Shown here: positions 49,957 through 58,528 of the stretch, piece by piece
Layout of the letters: each line of letters opens with the position of its first letter
How positions within the stretch are numbered: the stretch's first letter is position 1
Notes under the pieces: generated by a model
Told to the model about the DNA's origin: nothing
Database searches by the model: none
Seen by the model: only the letters and a program-made list of their open reading frames with translations
Assembly (NCBI GenBank): GCA_023393165.1
Contig: JAEWMJ010000032.1
Span: forward strand, 248,001 to 312,000
DNA from: Bacillota bacterium
GTDB taxonomy: Bacteria > Bacillota > Clostridia > Christensenellales > Christensenellaceae
DNA: 64,000 bases
Reading direction: 5' to 3'
Program-made: the position numbers and the translations under genes

Positions 49957-51324
49957 ATGATCAATAATTTTCTGGAAGTTGTAGAACGTGGTTACAGCGG
50001 CCCGCGAATAGAAAAAGACAACTGGGATGTGGATAATATTGCTCTCAAGACAATGGAGATCGTTGCCGACTTTGGTTTTTCAAGGGAAAACGATGAGATC
50101 ACTACGGTAAAAGAAGAATTGCTGGAGAAGTATTATGCGGCTGGGAAAAGGCTTCTGCTTGAAACGGGAGTTTATAATATATCCACAGGCAGGATCATTC
50201 AGTTTACTGAACAGGAGATCGACGACGCGGCAAAAAACGCCAGAAAATCCTTATGGATGGGCGAAGGCAAAGACGCTTTCGAACTGTATGCCCGGCAGCC
50301 TGAGGACAGCCGCAAACCGGCGGTTTGGGCGGGAAATCCCGGATGCCCGACGCCTGAAAGGCTTTTTTTGCCTACCGTCAGAAGCTGGGCGCAGGAAAAA
50401 GTGGTGGATCTGATTACCTGCGGTTCTCTTGTGGATGTGGACGGGTTTGAAGTAAAGAGCGCGGAGCCTTCCGAAGTTTTGGCGGTGCGCCGCGAGCTGT
50501 CCTATCTGCATCAGGCGGCCGCATTCTCCGGACGTCCCGGGATGGGTATGCTGGCGGCGGAAAGCAGCGTTTCGGAAATCGGCGACCTGTGTTCGATTGC
50601 GCCCGGTATGCTGCGCAGCACCGACTCGCATCTGGTTGCGCTCATGAACGAGCTGATCACAAACAGGGACAACCTGCTGCGGGCGGCAAATTCTATTGAT
50701 ACGGGCGTTCGCAACGCCTCGCTTGCCTGCGTCATGGTGGGGGGACTTGCGGGCGGCGCTCCCGGCGCGGCGGTCTGCATGATCGCTTCCATGCTGGCGG
50801 CAAATATCGTGTGCCTTGCGGATTACCATTTATGCCATCCGATCCACATCCGGCATATCGCCACCTCCGTGCGCGAATGCATGTGGCTTCAAAGCGTCGT
50901 CTGCCAGGTGTTTGCCAAATGCGCTCCGGCTATCATCGTTTGCGATATTTACCCCAAAAGCGGAGCCGTCACGCAGGAACTGCTGTATGAAGTTGCGGCC
51001 AACGCGCTGGCTATTACGGTTTCCGGAGGGCATCTGGAAGGCGTGGGCTCATGCGACGGCGTAAAACCGCACGGAACCGGGCTGGAAGCCAGGCTGATGG
51101 GCGAAGTGGGCCTTGCGGCCGCGGGGCAGGGAATTTCGCGCGTTCAGGCTAATGAAATGATTTTGAAGCTTCTTCAAAAATATGAACATGTGATGGAGAC
51201 AGGGAACGAAGGCCTGCCGTTCGACCGGGCCTACGACATGAATACCGTCAAGCCCCTGCCGGTTTGGGAACAAATGTACTTCAAGGCAAGGGATGAGCTT
51301 GAAAGCCTGGGATTGCATATTTAA
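49957..51324 (+). CDS. MtmB-family (monomethylamine methyltransferase-like) protein without pyrrolysine
   Basis: This 455-residue protein aligns along its whole length with archaeal MtmB (458 residues, recalled from memory): opening GPRIEKDNWDVDNIALKTMEI, TGVYNISTGRIIQFTEQEID, GRPGMGM...ESSVS, DSH...NEL, HIRHIATSVRE, GTGLEARMMGEV-like GTGLEARLMGEV and a final KPLPVWEQMYFKARDELESLGL. In MtmB the catalytic pyrrolysine (UAG codon) follows GRPGMG-x; here a CTG leucine is at that place. Two glutamates I recall near the MtmB active site are also changed. So it is not a standard methylamine enzyme. It may use another methylated or non-methylated substrate. No corrinoid protein gene lies beside it. 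ATG 49957 has AAGGAG. Confidence 0.8.
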   Translation: MINNFLEVVERGYSGPRIEKDNWDVDNIALKTMEIVADFGFSRENDEITTVKEELLEKYYAAGKRLLLETGVYNISTGRIIQFTEQEIDDAAKNARKSLWMGEGKDAFELYARQPEDSRKPAVWAGNPGCPTPERLFLPTVRSWAQEKVVDLITCGSLVDVDGFEVKSAEPSEVLAVRRELSYLHQAAAFSGRPGMGMLAAESSVSEIGDLCSIAPGMLRSTDSHLVALMNELITNRDNLLRAANSIDTGVRNASLACVMVGGLAGGAPGAAVCMIASMLAANIVCLADYHLCHPIHIRHIATSVRECMWLQSVVCQVFAKCAPAIIVCDIYPKSGAVTQELLYEVAANALAITVSGGHLEGVGSCDGVKPHGTGLEARLMGEVGLAAAGQGISRVQANEMILKLLQKYEHVMETGNEGLPFDRAYDMNTVKPLPVWEQMYFKARDELESLGLHI

Positions 51325-51373
51325 ACTTTATTGTCGAATTAAGCGTATTTTTATACAACTTTGTTGACCGCCG

Positions 51374-51409
51374 GACCTGTGTTACGTTAAAATAATCACA
51401 GGTCTTTTT
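51374..51409 (+). terminator. Terminator or attenuator between the MtmB-like gene and the permease
   Basis: GACCTGTG (51374-51381) pairs with CACAGGTC (51397-51404), followed by TTTTTA. A 103-base spacer separates the genes, so the permease may have its own promoter or depend on read-through. Confidence 0.7.
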
Positions 51410-51427
51410 ATTGAAAAGGAGGTTAAA

Positions 51428-52987
51428 ATGAAGAAAAAATCACTGATCCCGTTTTTTTCGACCGGAGACGTGGGCGGTCTTGCGTATTCTCTTGCAGGGA
51501 ATATCGTAAACTACATCATCGTCATCACCACGCTTTCCGGTATGCTTGGATGGCCGGACGAAATCGTTTTTGGCAGAGTGATTCCAGGCATGTCCATCGG
51601 CCTTATGATTTCCGGAATTTATTATGCGTATATGGCGCATAAGCTTTCCAGAAAAGAACAGCGTGCGGACGTCACCGCATTGCCTTCTGGCGTATCCACT
51701 CCCGCGATGTTTATTTTCTTATACGGCGTCATCGTACCCCTCAATTATGCGCTGGGAGATCCCGAACTTGTATGGTCCGCAGCCGTAGCCGCCTGCTTTA
51801 TCGGCGGAGCCATTGAATTCCTGGGCGGAATCATCGGGCCGTTTGTTAAAAAAGCCCTGCCGCGCGCAGCTCTGCTGGGTACCGTTGCAGGCATCGGATT
51901 TATATGGATGGCTACGCAGGGTATCTTTGACGTGTTTGGCGATCCGCTGCTGGGAATGCCCATTCTTATCATTGCAATCATTGGTTTGTTCGGCGGCTAC
52001 ATGTTTCCGGGCAAAATCCCGCCCCTTGTGATTGCTATTGTGGGCGGCATCGTATACGCGTTATTATTGGGAAGGGTGCAGCCTGACTTTTCAGGAATCG
52101 GATTTTTTGTTCCCAATCCGGTCGGCACTTTCCAGCACCTGCTCAACGGATTTGCCGTTATTATCCCATATCTGGCGGTGGTTATTCCGGTGGAAATCTA
52201 TAACTTTATCGAGACGATGGATAATGTGGAATCCGCCAACGCAGCCGGCGACAATTACAGCGTGCGTGAAGCGCAGTTTGCCGACGGCATCTGCACAATG
52301 ATTTCTTCGCTGTTCGGCGGCGTGATCCCGAATACCGTATGGCTGGGACACCCGGGTCTTAAAAAAGCAAAGGCGGGCGCCACCTACTCCTGGATGGGAG
52401 GTGTCATACTGGGCTGCGCAGGAATGTTTGGCCTTTTCGTATTCATCAATTCGGTCATACCGGCCGCAATCTGCTCCATCACATTTGTTTGGTGCGCGGT
52501 GGTCATTGTATCCCAGGCATTCAAGGAAAATCCAAAGAAACATTTTGCGGCTATTGTTGTCGCGATGATCCCCGCAGTAGGCGACTACCTGTTCTCACAG
52601 GTCACAGGAGCGGTGGGGCTGGCAAATATCTGGACAGAGACCGTTAACGGAATCAACCAGTATACGCCCGAAGTCACGAATTCCCTGCTGGCGGGAGGCG
52701 TCATGTGGAACGGTGTGCCCGCGATCCATTCCGGCGCGATCGTAACGGGGCTCATTTGGGGCTCGGCAGTCGCCTTTATTATTGACAAGCGCCTTGACAA
52801 AGCCGGCTGGATTTTTGTAGCGGCCGCGCTGCTTGCCATGTTTGGGTTCATCAACCGCGCGCAGCTCGAATTTTCGCCCGATTCCCCCTACATGTGGTCT
52901 TATGTTATTCTGGCCGGGATCTGTTTCCTTTTGAACCTGGGCAAGAAAAAGTGGTTCAAATCGCCCGACGATTTTGAATACGTATAA
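51428..52987 (+). CDS. NCS2-type permease (xanthine/uracil permease superfamily)
   Basis: This 519-residue, 12-or-more-helix transporter belongs to the NCS2 group, in the branch with IPNTVWLGHPGLKKAKAGATYS instead of the classical NAT signature. Other marks are the polar ETMDNVESANAAGDNYSVRE in the core and GGVMWNGVPAIHSGAIVTGLIWG late. NCS2 members import purines, uracil or ascorbate; this branch is seen near amidohydrolase or unusual metabolic genes and its substrate is unassigned. AAAAGGAGG precedes the start. Nearest gene upstream is the MtmB-like protein, so it may import that substrate. Confidence 0.82.
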   Translation: MKKKSLIPFFSTGDVGGLAYSLAGNIVNYIIVITTLSGMLGWPDEIVFGRVIPGMSIGLMISGIYYAYMAHKLSRKEQRADVTALPSGVSTPAMFIFLYGVIVPLNYALGDPELVWSAAVAACFIGGAIEFLGGIIGPFVKKALPRAALLGTVAGIGFIWMATQGIFDVFGDPLLGMPILIIAIIGLFGGYMFPGKIPPLVIAIVGGIVYALLLGRVQPDFSGIGFFVPNPVGTFQHLLNGFAVIIPYLAVVIPVEIYNFIETMDNVESANAAGDNYSVREAQFADGICTMISSLFGGVIPNTVWLGHPGLKKAKAGATYSWMGGVILGCAGMFGLFVFINSVIPAAICSITFVWCAVVIVSQAFKENPKKHFAAIVVAMIPAVGDYLFSQVTGAVGLANIWTETVNGINQYTPEVTNSLLAGGVMWNGVPAIHSGAIVTGLIWGSAVAFIIDKRLDKAGWIFVAAALLAMFGFINRAQLEFSPDSPYMWSYVILAGICFLLNLGKKKWFKSPDDFEYV

Positions 52988-53041
52988 TATAGAATTGATT
53001 TAATAAAAGACCATTTGGAACAACGGCGTTCTTAGAATCAA

Positions 53042-53086
53042 CCGAAAGGGGCCGTCTCAGGGGTTATTGTGCGAGACGGCTCCTTT
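53042..53086 (+). terminator. Strong terminator after the permease gene
   Basis: AAAGGGGCCGTCTC (53045-53058) pairs with GAGACGGCTCCTTT (53073-53086) across a 14-base loop, with T-run to 53086. Confidence 0.85.
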
Positions 53087-53335
53087 TATGTTATACTCAA
53101 AGAAGAAAACCAAACTTGTCGAGGAAAAAATGAATGTTTATTGAAATAGAAAGCCACTTTGGACATCAATTCATTTATGGTAAATTTTACACGCTGAAGA
53201 ATTACGCTTATTTGGACACTCATCTTGTTTACAAACCAAGATATAGCGACTGATTTAAATTTCAATACATTGTTTAGCGGGTAATCAAATCTTCTGTATG
53301 ACAAAGCGCTTGTCGTGTACATCCGGATATAAATG

Positions 53336-53372
53336 AAAATCTCCTACAAATGCAGGAGATTTTGCTCTTTTT
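53336..53372 (+). terminator. Hairpin resembling a terminator
   Basis: AAAATCTCCT (53336-53345) pairs with AGGAGATTTT (53354-53363), then GCTCTTTTT. The DNA before it (53090-53335) has no recognisable gene, only an A+T-rich stretch with a short frame. Confidence 0.6.
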
Positions 53373-53407
53373 ATAAGCTCCCTATACGCGTTTTAAAAGC
53401 ATAATGA

Positions 53408-53649
53408 GGGCTGCTGAAAGGCCCAAATACAAGGCATTTTGAGCATTTCGACGCAAGCGTAGTTAAACCTACGCTGAGGAGAGCGGAGCTGACCGCTGCC
53501 CAAAGGCAGATAAAGGGAAGCGAACGTTCACTGAACGCGAGATGAATACAAGCGCTATTCCCAAAAAGAAAACTACCGCGCAGTATGAATCCGCAGTGAA
53601 GTGGGGACAGCGGAAAAACAACGCAGTAGTTGGGATTTATCAGCAGTCC
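53408..53649. repeat. Dispersed repeat, full copy B (about 240 bp)
   Basis: This copy shares ordered blocks with copy A (38317-38555). Its ends, GGGCTGCTGA (left) and TCAGCAGTCC (right), are a 9-of-10 terminal inverted repeat. Internal hairpins include AGGGCTGCTGAAAGGCCC and GCTGCCCAAAGGCAG-type stems. It ends close to the stop of the FGGY kinase gene. No coding potential. Copies end next to stop codons or between convergent genes. Confidence 0.75.
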
Positions 53650-53654
53650 GAATT

Positions 53655-55154
53655 TTACAGTTTTGCGGAGAGTTTGAAGGTATCCTTCAGATCAAAATAC
53701 AATTTGCCGTAGATTTCCATCCACTTTTTGTACTGCTCCACATTTTCGGGAATGGGATTGATGACCTCTTTCACCTCGTAAACGTCCACTTCGTCCAGGC
53801 TCTTCCAGATGCCTTCGCCTACGCCCGCAACGATAGCGCCGCCGTAAGCGCCGCCTTCCGCCGCGCCGGCCAGTATTTTAACGGGCAGGTTGAATATATC
53901 CGCGACGATCTGCTTCCAGAGCGCGGATTTTGCGCCGCCGCCCGATAATATCACGTCGTTGAATTTTAAATTCGGATTGGTTTCGCGTATGAGGTCGTAC
54001 ATCTGCTTTAAGCCGTACGCCACGCCTTCCATGACCGCGCGCGCAAGATCGCCTTTTTTGGTCAGCAGGGACATCCCGTAGAACACGCCCCTTGCGTCCG
54101 GATCGGGGTACGGGCAGCGTTCGCCGGTCAGATACGGCAGGAATACCACCCCGCCCGCGCCTATCTTGCTCGCCTCGGCGCCCTTGTTGATTTCCACAAA
54201 CGGCGCGTTGCTTTCCGTATAGAAAGTGTTTTTAAACCACTCCATTGAGCCCGCACAGGAAAGCTGGCAGCCGAACGCCATCCATTTATTTGCCGCGTTG
54301 TTGCAGAAAAACTGAAGCTTTCCTCCCGTGTTCACGCCGAAACTGTTCATGGAAGTCGCCACAACGCCGGATGTGCCCATGACCACGCCAAGGGTGCCTT
54401 CGCGCACGATACCCATACCGGCATTCTGGATGACAGCGTCGCCGCCGCCGCCGTAAACCGGTATCCCCGCCGGAAGTCCCGTAGCCGCTTCCGCTTCTTT
54501 TGTAATACGCCCGGAGATCTGGTCCGATTCATACACTTTGGGGAACAGATCCATATCAAACCCAAGTTTTTCGATCAGCCCGGCAGCCCATTTCCTGTTT
54601 TTTACGTCGAACAGGCCGGTACCCGAGGCTTCGGATACGTCCGTCGCGATTTCGCCCGTAAGCTGCAGCCGGACATAGTCCTTGGGCATCACGAACTTCT
54701 TCATTTTCCTGTAGTTTTCAGGTTCGTTTTTTCGGAGCCACAATATTTTTCCTCCGGTATACCCGGTCAGCATTGTGTTGTTGGTGTAGGAAACCAGGCC
54801 TTCGATTCCGCCCGCCGCGGCAATGATCTCTTCGCATTCCTCTTCGGTGCGCTGGTCGTTCCAGAGAAATGCCCGCCGGATCACCTGACCCGCTTCATCC
54901 AGGGGCACCAGGCCGTGCATCTGGCCGGAAAAACCGACCGCAACGATCTTTTCTTTATCTACGCCTTCCAGCATTTCCTTAAGCGCGTTTTTGGTTCCGT
55001 TCCACCAGTCGGCAGGATCCTGCTCGGACCACGCCGGCTTGGGCGTATACAAAGGATATTCCTTGGTTACCGACTTGACTACTTTGCCTTTATCGTCCAT
55101 GACAAGGCATTTCACCCCGCTGGTTCCGGGGTCTATTCCGACAAGATACTTCAT
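53655..55154 (-). CDS. xylB: FGGY-family carbohydrate kinase (xylulokinase-like)
   Basis: This 499-residue protein has the FGGY two-domain layout: GIDPGTSGVKCLVMD at the N-terminus (phosphate loop), VGFSGQMHGLVPLD, LWNDQRTEEECEEI, the mid-protein YGGGGDAVIQNAGMGIV, GVVFLPYLTGERCPYPDP, and the ATP-binding GGGAKSALWKQI near residue 410. These are xylulokinase features. It could phosphorylate xylulose or another ketose or polyol. The start is ATG 55154 with TTGGAGGAG upstream. Last gene of a minus-strand trio with AraL- and AraM-like genes, and no xylose isomerase is nearby, so the substrate is open. Confidence 0.88.
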   Translation of the reverse strand: MKYLVGIDPGTSGVKCLVMDDKGKVVKSVTKEYPLYTPKPAWSEQDPADWWNGTKNALKEMLEGVDKEKIVAVGFSGQMHGLVPLDEAGQVIRRAFLWNDQRTEEECEEIIAAAGGIEGLVSYTNNTMLTGYTGGKILWLRKNEPENYRKMKKFVMPKDYVRLQLTGEIATDVSEASGTGLFDVKNRKWAAGLIEKLGFDMDLFPKVYESDQISGRITKEAEAATGLPAGIPVYGGGGDAVIQNAGMGIVREGTLGVVMGTSGVVATSMNSFGVNTGGKLQFFCNNAANKWMAFGCQLSCAGSMEWFKNTFYTESNAPFVEINKGAEASKIGAGGVVFLPYLTGERCPYPDPDARGVFYGMSLLTKKGDLARAVMEGVAYGLKQMYDLIRETNPNLKFNDVILSGGGAKSALWKQIVADIFNLPVKILAGAAEGGAYGGAIVAGVGEGIWKSLDEVDVYEVKEVINPIPENVEQYKKWMEIYGKLYFDLKDTFKLSAKL

Positions 55155-55168
55155 TTTTACTCCTCCAA

Positions 55169-55993
55169 TCATTTAAGCGCGCGGACGATATCCGCTACGC
55201 TGTCTAAAATATAATCCGGTTTAACGTCTCCGGCTATGATTTCCTCATACGTCACCTCGCCCGAAAGCACGGCAATGCCGCAGATCCCGCCCACAACGGC
55301 CGTCTTGATATCCGTATACAGCCTGTCTCCGACGATGGCGGTCTTTTTGCGTTCGCTGCCCGTTTTGTCCAGGATATAGTCCACCGTATGGGCAAAAGGC
55401 TTGCCCACGAATTCTGGTTCCACGCCCGTCGCGTGGGTAATCATACTGCACATGGAACCGCAGTCCGGCCAGAACCTGTTGCCTTCCAGCGGGCATACCC
55501 GGTCTATATTGGTGGCCAGAAATTTTGCGCCTCCCGCGATCAGGCGGCAGAGAGCATCCGCTTTTTCAAAATTGAAAGTTGTATCAAACCCCAATACCAC
55601 GTATTCCGCCGCGGTAACGTTTCCCGGCAGAAGTTCGATGCCCGCGTCCCTGAACTGTTTTTCGAGTTCGGGCGTACCGGCCAGGTAAACTTTGGGCTCC
55701 TTCATTAATGTCTTTAAGTAGTGGATCATCACGTCGCCCGAGGTCATGATATGTTCCCGGGTAATTCCCTCAAACCCCAGCCTGGTAAGTTTGTCCACAT
55801 AATCGAGAGGCGCTTTGGATGAATTGTTTGTAAAAAAATAAAACGCCGTTTCTTTTTGCCGCAGCAGTTCGATCAGCTCTTTTGAGCCGTCGATGAGGAC
55901 ATTGCCGAGATTGATCGTACCGTCCATGTCAAACACGAAACATTCCATTTCGGCGAGATTCACGCATGCATCATTCTGTTTTCCCTTGGGCAT
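55169..55993 (-). CDS. HAD-IIA sugar phosphatase (AraL/NagD type)
   Basis: This 274-residue HAD phosphatase of subclass IIA has motif I FVFDMDGTINLGNVL (about residues 18-32), motif II FFTNNSSKAPLDYV, Lys in KPFAHTVDYI, and motif IV VGDRLYTDIKTAV. The NagD/AraL group dephosphorylates various sugar phosphates with low specificity. In B. subtilis AraL lies next to AraM (glycerol-1-phosphate dehydrogenase) in the ara operon; the same pair is adjacent here. The stop overlaps the kinase leader. TTAAAGGAG precedes ATG 55993. Confidence 0.88.
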   Translation of the reverse strand: MPKGKQNDACVNLAEMECFVFDMDGTINLGNVLIDGSKELIELLRQKETAFYFFTNNSSKAPLDYVDKLTRLGFEGITREHIMTSGDVMIHYLKTLMKEPKVYLAGTPELEKQFRDAGIELLPGNVTAAEYVVLGFDTTFNFEKADALCRLIAGGAKFLATNIDRVCPLEGNRFWPDCGSMCSMITHATGVEPEFVGKPFAHTVDYILDKTGSERKKTAIVGDRLYTDIKTAVVGGICGIAVLSGEVTYEEIIAGDVKPDYILDSVADIVRALK

Positions 55994-56062
55994 TTGCCTA
56001 CTCCTTTAATAAGATATACTATCAGAAGTTTTGCGTCTGCACAAAACAACTTAAGCAGCGTT

Positions 56063-57142
56063 TCAACGAGGCGGGGAACATTTTTCCGCCTCGTTATAAA
56101 CCGCATTGTATATTTCAGTTAAGTTATCGTCTTCCAGGCTGATTTCGTCCAGTATGGTGTACCGGCCTTCACGGGTGGACCGCGCGATCTTCATTACGCG
56201 AAGATACTCCTCAAACGACAATCCCAGTTCCACAAAAGTGGTGGGCATATCGAAGGATTTTAAATAGCTGCGTATGGCTTCCACATCCCCGCCGTACAGA
56301 TATTCCACCAGCAGGGTGGCAACCGCCGCCTGTATGCCGTGAGAAATGCCCTTGCCGATCTTGTCGATGCCGTGGCTTATGAGATGCTCCGCGCCGGAGG
56401 ACGGATGCGAATTTCCCGTGATGTTCATTGCAAGGCCGGACAATACGATGGATTCCGCGAGCTGTGTTAAAAACCTGTCGTCCGTTAACCCGGATCCCTT
56501 ATACTGAAATATGGCACGGACAGCCGTTCCCGATATGATATACGCGAAATCGTCCATTACGGCCTTTCCTTTGTCCGACGCTTTTTTCCAGTCCTTGAGC
56601 GCCGTGATATTGGACACAAGGTCCCCCAGCCCTGATGTGATCAGCTGTCTGGGCGCGCTTTTGATAATATCAAGGTCCATCAGAATAAATTCCGGTATCT
56701 TGCAATTGAGGCTGTGAACGCTGCCTCCGTCAAATTTCAGAACGGCGATAGGGGACGCCACGCCGTCATGCGATATGGAAGTGGGTATGCTCACAAAATT
56801 GCGTTTGCTCATGGACGCCGCATATTTTCCGACATCCAGAACCTTGCCGCCTCCCATGGCAACCACCACGTTGAAATCTTTATTAACGATATAATAAGCC
56901 ATGAGCAGCGCTTCCCGGAGAGAACCCTGCTTCACGAATTCACGCTTGATTTCCCTGCAGTTTTGGGACAGGAATCCGTATAACTCTTCACCGTACAGTT
57001 TGTCCACGATCTTGTCGATAATGAGCATTACCCTGTCCGTTTTTTTAATTGCTCCTGTCGCCAGCAGTTCGCTGTATAAAATACCGTTGCCTATCTTCAG
57101 GCAGACAGGAACAGAAAAAGTATTCATCAGCTTAAAAAACAC
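56063..57142 (-). CDS. araM: Glycerol-1-phosphate dehydrogenase (AraM/EgsA type)
   Basis: This 359-residue iron-containing-dehydrogenase family member makes sn-glycerol 1-phosphate from dihydroxyacetone phosphate with NAD(P)H. Diagnostic blocks are VVVAMGGGKVLDVGKYAA (NAD fold, about 92-109), FVSIPTSISHDGVASPIAVLKF (substrate and metal, in two pieces) and NSHPSSGAEHLISHGID with the second and third metal ligands. It is homologous to archaeal EgsA and Bacillus AraM. The start is uncertain: GTG 57142 or ATG 57127; neither has an ideal ribosome site. Confidence 0.87.
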   Translation of the reverse strand: MFFKLMNTFSVPVCLKIGNGILYSELLATGAIKKTDRVMLIIDKIVDKLYGEELYGFLSQNCREIKREFVKQGSLREALLMAYYIVNKDFNVVVAMGGGKVLDVGKYAASMSKRNFVSIPTSISHDGVASPIAVLKFDGGSVHSLNCKIPEFILMDLDIIKSAPRQLITSGLGDLVSNITALKDWKKASDKGKAVMDDFAYIISGTAVRAIFQYKGSGLTDDRFLTQLAESIVLSGLAMNITGNSHPSSGAEHLISHGIDKIGKGISHGIQAAVATLLVEYLYGGDVEAIRSYLKSFDMPTTFVELGLSFEEYLRVMKIARSTREGRYTILDEISLEDDNLTEIYNAVYNEAEKCSPPR

Positions 57143-57160
57143 AACCCTTCGTATCCCTAA

Positions 57161-57190
57161 AATAAAAAGGGGAATACATCCGTACTCCCC
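57161..57190 (-). terminator. Terminator of pfkA
   Basis: On the minus strand GGGGAGTACGGATGTATTCCCC folds into a stem followed by TTTTTATTTT. It ends 19 bases before the araM-type start, so pfkA and the downstream trio may be partly uncoupled. Confidence 0.75.
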
Positions 57191-57202
57191 GGATTTATAA
57201 AC

Positions 57203-58171
57203 TCAAGTGTTCTCCGAAAGTATCTTAAATTCCTCGTACAGATCCATGTCGAACTTAAGCTCCATGGAAAGCGCTTCGTCGATATCCTCGTCGATTATTT
57301 TTTCATCGCGGATGCCGACTACCCTGCCGCCGATTCCCTGGGACAGGAGCTCCACCGCGCGGATTCCCATCCGGCTTGCGCGGATGCGGTCAAATGCGGA
57401 CGGATTGCCGCCTCTCTGTATGTATCCCAGAACGATTGCCTTGGCGTCCAGGTTTGCTTTTGCGCGCATATAGTTGGCAAGCGCTTCTCCCCTTCCCGCT
57501 CCTTCGGCGATGAGTACGATGCTTGTCATTTTTCCTTTGATACGGGCTTCCACGATCTTTTCGCAGATCGCGTCCACATCAAAATCAACCTCGGGCACAA
57601 TCACATGCTCCGCGCCTCCCGCGATGCCCGCGCGAAGGGCTATGTCTCCGCATTTATTGCCCATGACCTCAACAATTCCGATACGCTCGTGGGATTCCAT
57701 GGTGTCGCGTATCTTGGCCATCTCGCTGATCACGCAGTTTACAGCCGTATCAAACCCGATGGTGTAATCCGTATACGCAAGGTCGTTGTCGATCGTCCCA
57801 GGAATGCCGATGGTGGGAACGCCCAGGTGGCTTAAGACCTTTGCGCCCTGGAAACTGCCGTCTCCGCCGATTACAACCAGCCCGGTGATCCCAAAGGCCC
57901 GGATCACATGCAGCGCTTTTTGCTGCCCTTCCTTGGTTTTAAACTCTTCGCAGCGCGCCGTCTTTAAGATCGTGCCGCCCTTGTGCTCGATGCCGTCCAC
58001 ATCTTCCACTTTTACGCGGGATACTCTTCCTTCTATCAAACCGGCATACCCCTTTGTAATGCCCATAACGGAAAATCCGGCGTTTTCAGCCGCCATTACG
58101 ACCGCCCGTATACCCGCATTCATGCCCGGCGTATCTCCGCCGCTTGTCAGTATTCCAATTCTCTGTTTCAT
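57203..58171 (-). CDS. pfkA: ATP-dependent 6-phosphofructokinase
   Basis: PfkA phosphorylates fructose 6-phosphate in glycolysis. The 322-residue protein has GGDTPGMNAGIRAVV (ATP loop), GGDGSFQGAKVLS with Gly of the ATP-dependent type (PPi enzymes have Asp there), PGTIDNDLAYTDYTIGFDTAVN (catalytic Asp, in two pieces) and MGNKCGDIALRAGI. Allosteric arginine regions are present. The start is ATG 58171 with GGGAG upstream; a TTG two codons earlier is less likely. Downstream of dnaE and the small protein, as in many Firmicutes; terminator follows. Confidence 0.95.
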   Translation of the reverse strand: MKQRIGILTSGGDTPGMNAGIRAVVMAAENAGFSVMGITKGYAGLIEGRVSRVKVEDVDGIEHKGGTILKTARCEEFKTKEGQQKALHVIRAFGITGLVVIGGDGSFQGAKVLSHLGVPTIGIPGTIDNDLAYTDYTIGFDTAVNCVISEMAKIRDTMESHERIGIVEVMGNKCGDIALRAGIAGGAEHVIVPEVDFDVDAICEKIVEARIKGKMTSIVLIAEGAGRGEALANYMRAKANLDAKAIVLGYIQRGGNPSAFDRIRASRMGIRAVELLSQGIGGRVVGIRDEKIIDEDIDEALSMELKFDMDLYEEFKILSENT

Positions 58172-58198
58172 CCACAACTCCCAAAATAATTAAAAAAT

Positions 58199-58393
58199 TT
58201 ATATGATACCACAATCAGATAAAATATCTCTGGCTTCCAGAGCTTCGGATTCCAAAACAAGGATCTCGTAGGTGCCCTGTTCTTTCTTCTTCGTAATAGG
58301 CCGCAGATCGACCAGTATTCCTTCTTTGTCCAGAACCTCTTTAGCTTTTTCCGCAGCGGCTTTATCCCTTGTTATGCTGATCACAACCCACAT
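58199..58393 (-). CDS. Small conserved protein between dnaE and pfkA
   Basis: This 64-residue protein reads VVISITRDKAAAEKAKEVLDKEGILVDLRPI and ends YEILVLESEALEARDIL, a beta-alpha-beta-like pattern similar to DUF2007-type signal domains. I recall a similar small protein in the same place in other clostridia, sometimes mislabelled glutamate decarboxylase. It has GGAGG upstream. Role unknown; conserved location next to dnaE and pfkA makes it real rather than a chance frame. Confidence 0.75.
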   Translation of the reverse strand: MWVVISITRDKAAAEKAKEVLDKEGILVDLRPITKKKEQGTYEILVLESEALEARDILSDCGII

Positions 58394-58528
58394 GATGAAA
58401 GCCTCCTAAAAACCCTGCATAAGCCGGGCCAGAACCCCTGGCGGCTTAAAAAAAGCCGCTATAATCCGATTTTTCCGAATATCATTTTAACATAATTTTT
58501 AACATAATTACAATCAATTTTTGTAATT

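Noticed and set aside
49957..51324. Pyrrolysine (in-frame UAG) in the MtmB-like gene
   Set aside because: The codon at the equivalent place is CTG and the frame is uninterrupted from 49957 to the TAA at 51324; no pyl genes are in the window.
53089..53145. Short plus-strand frame MLYSKKKTKLVEEKMNVY resembling an IS transposase N-terminus
   Set aside because: Only 18 codons, no downstream transposase domain and no inverted ends; treated as unassigned spacer DNA.
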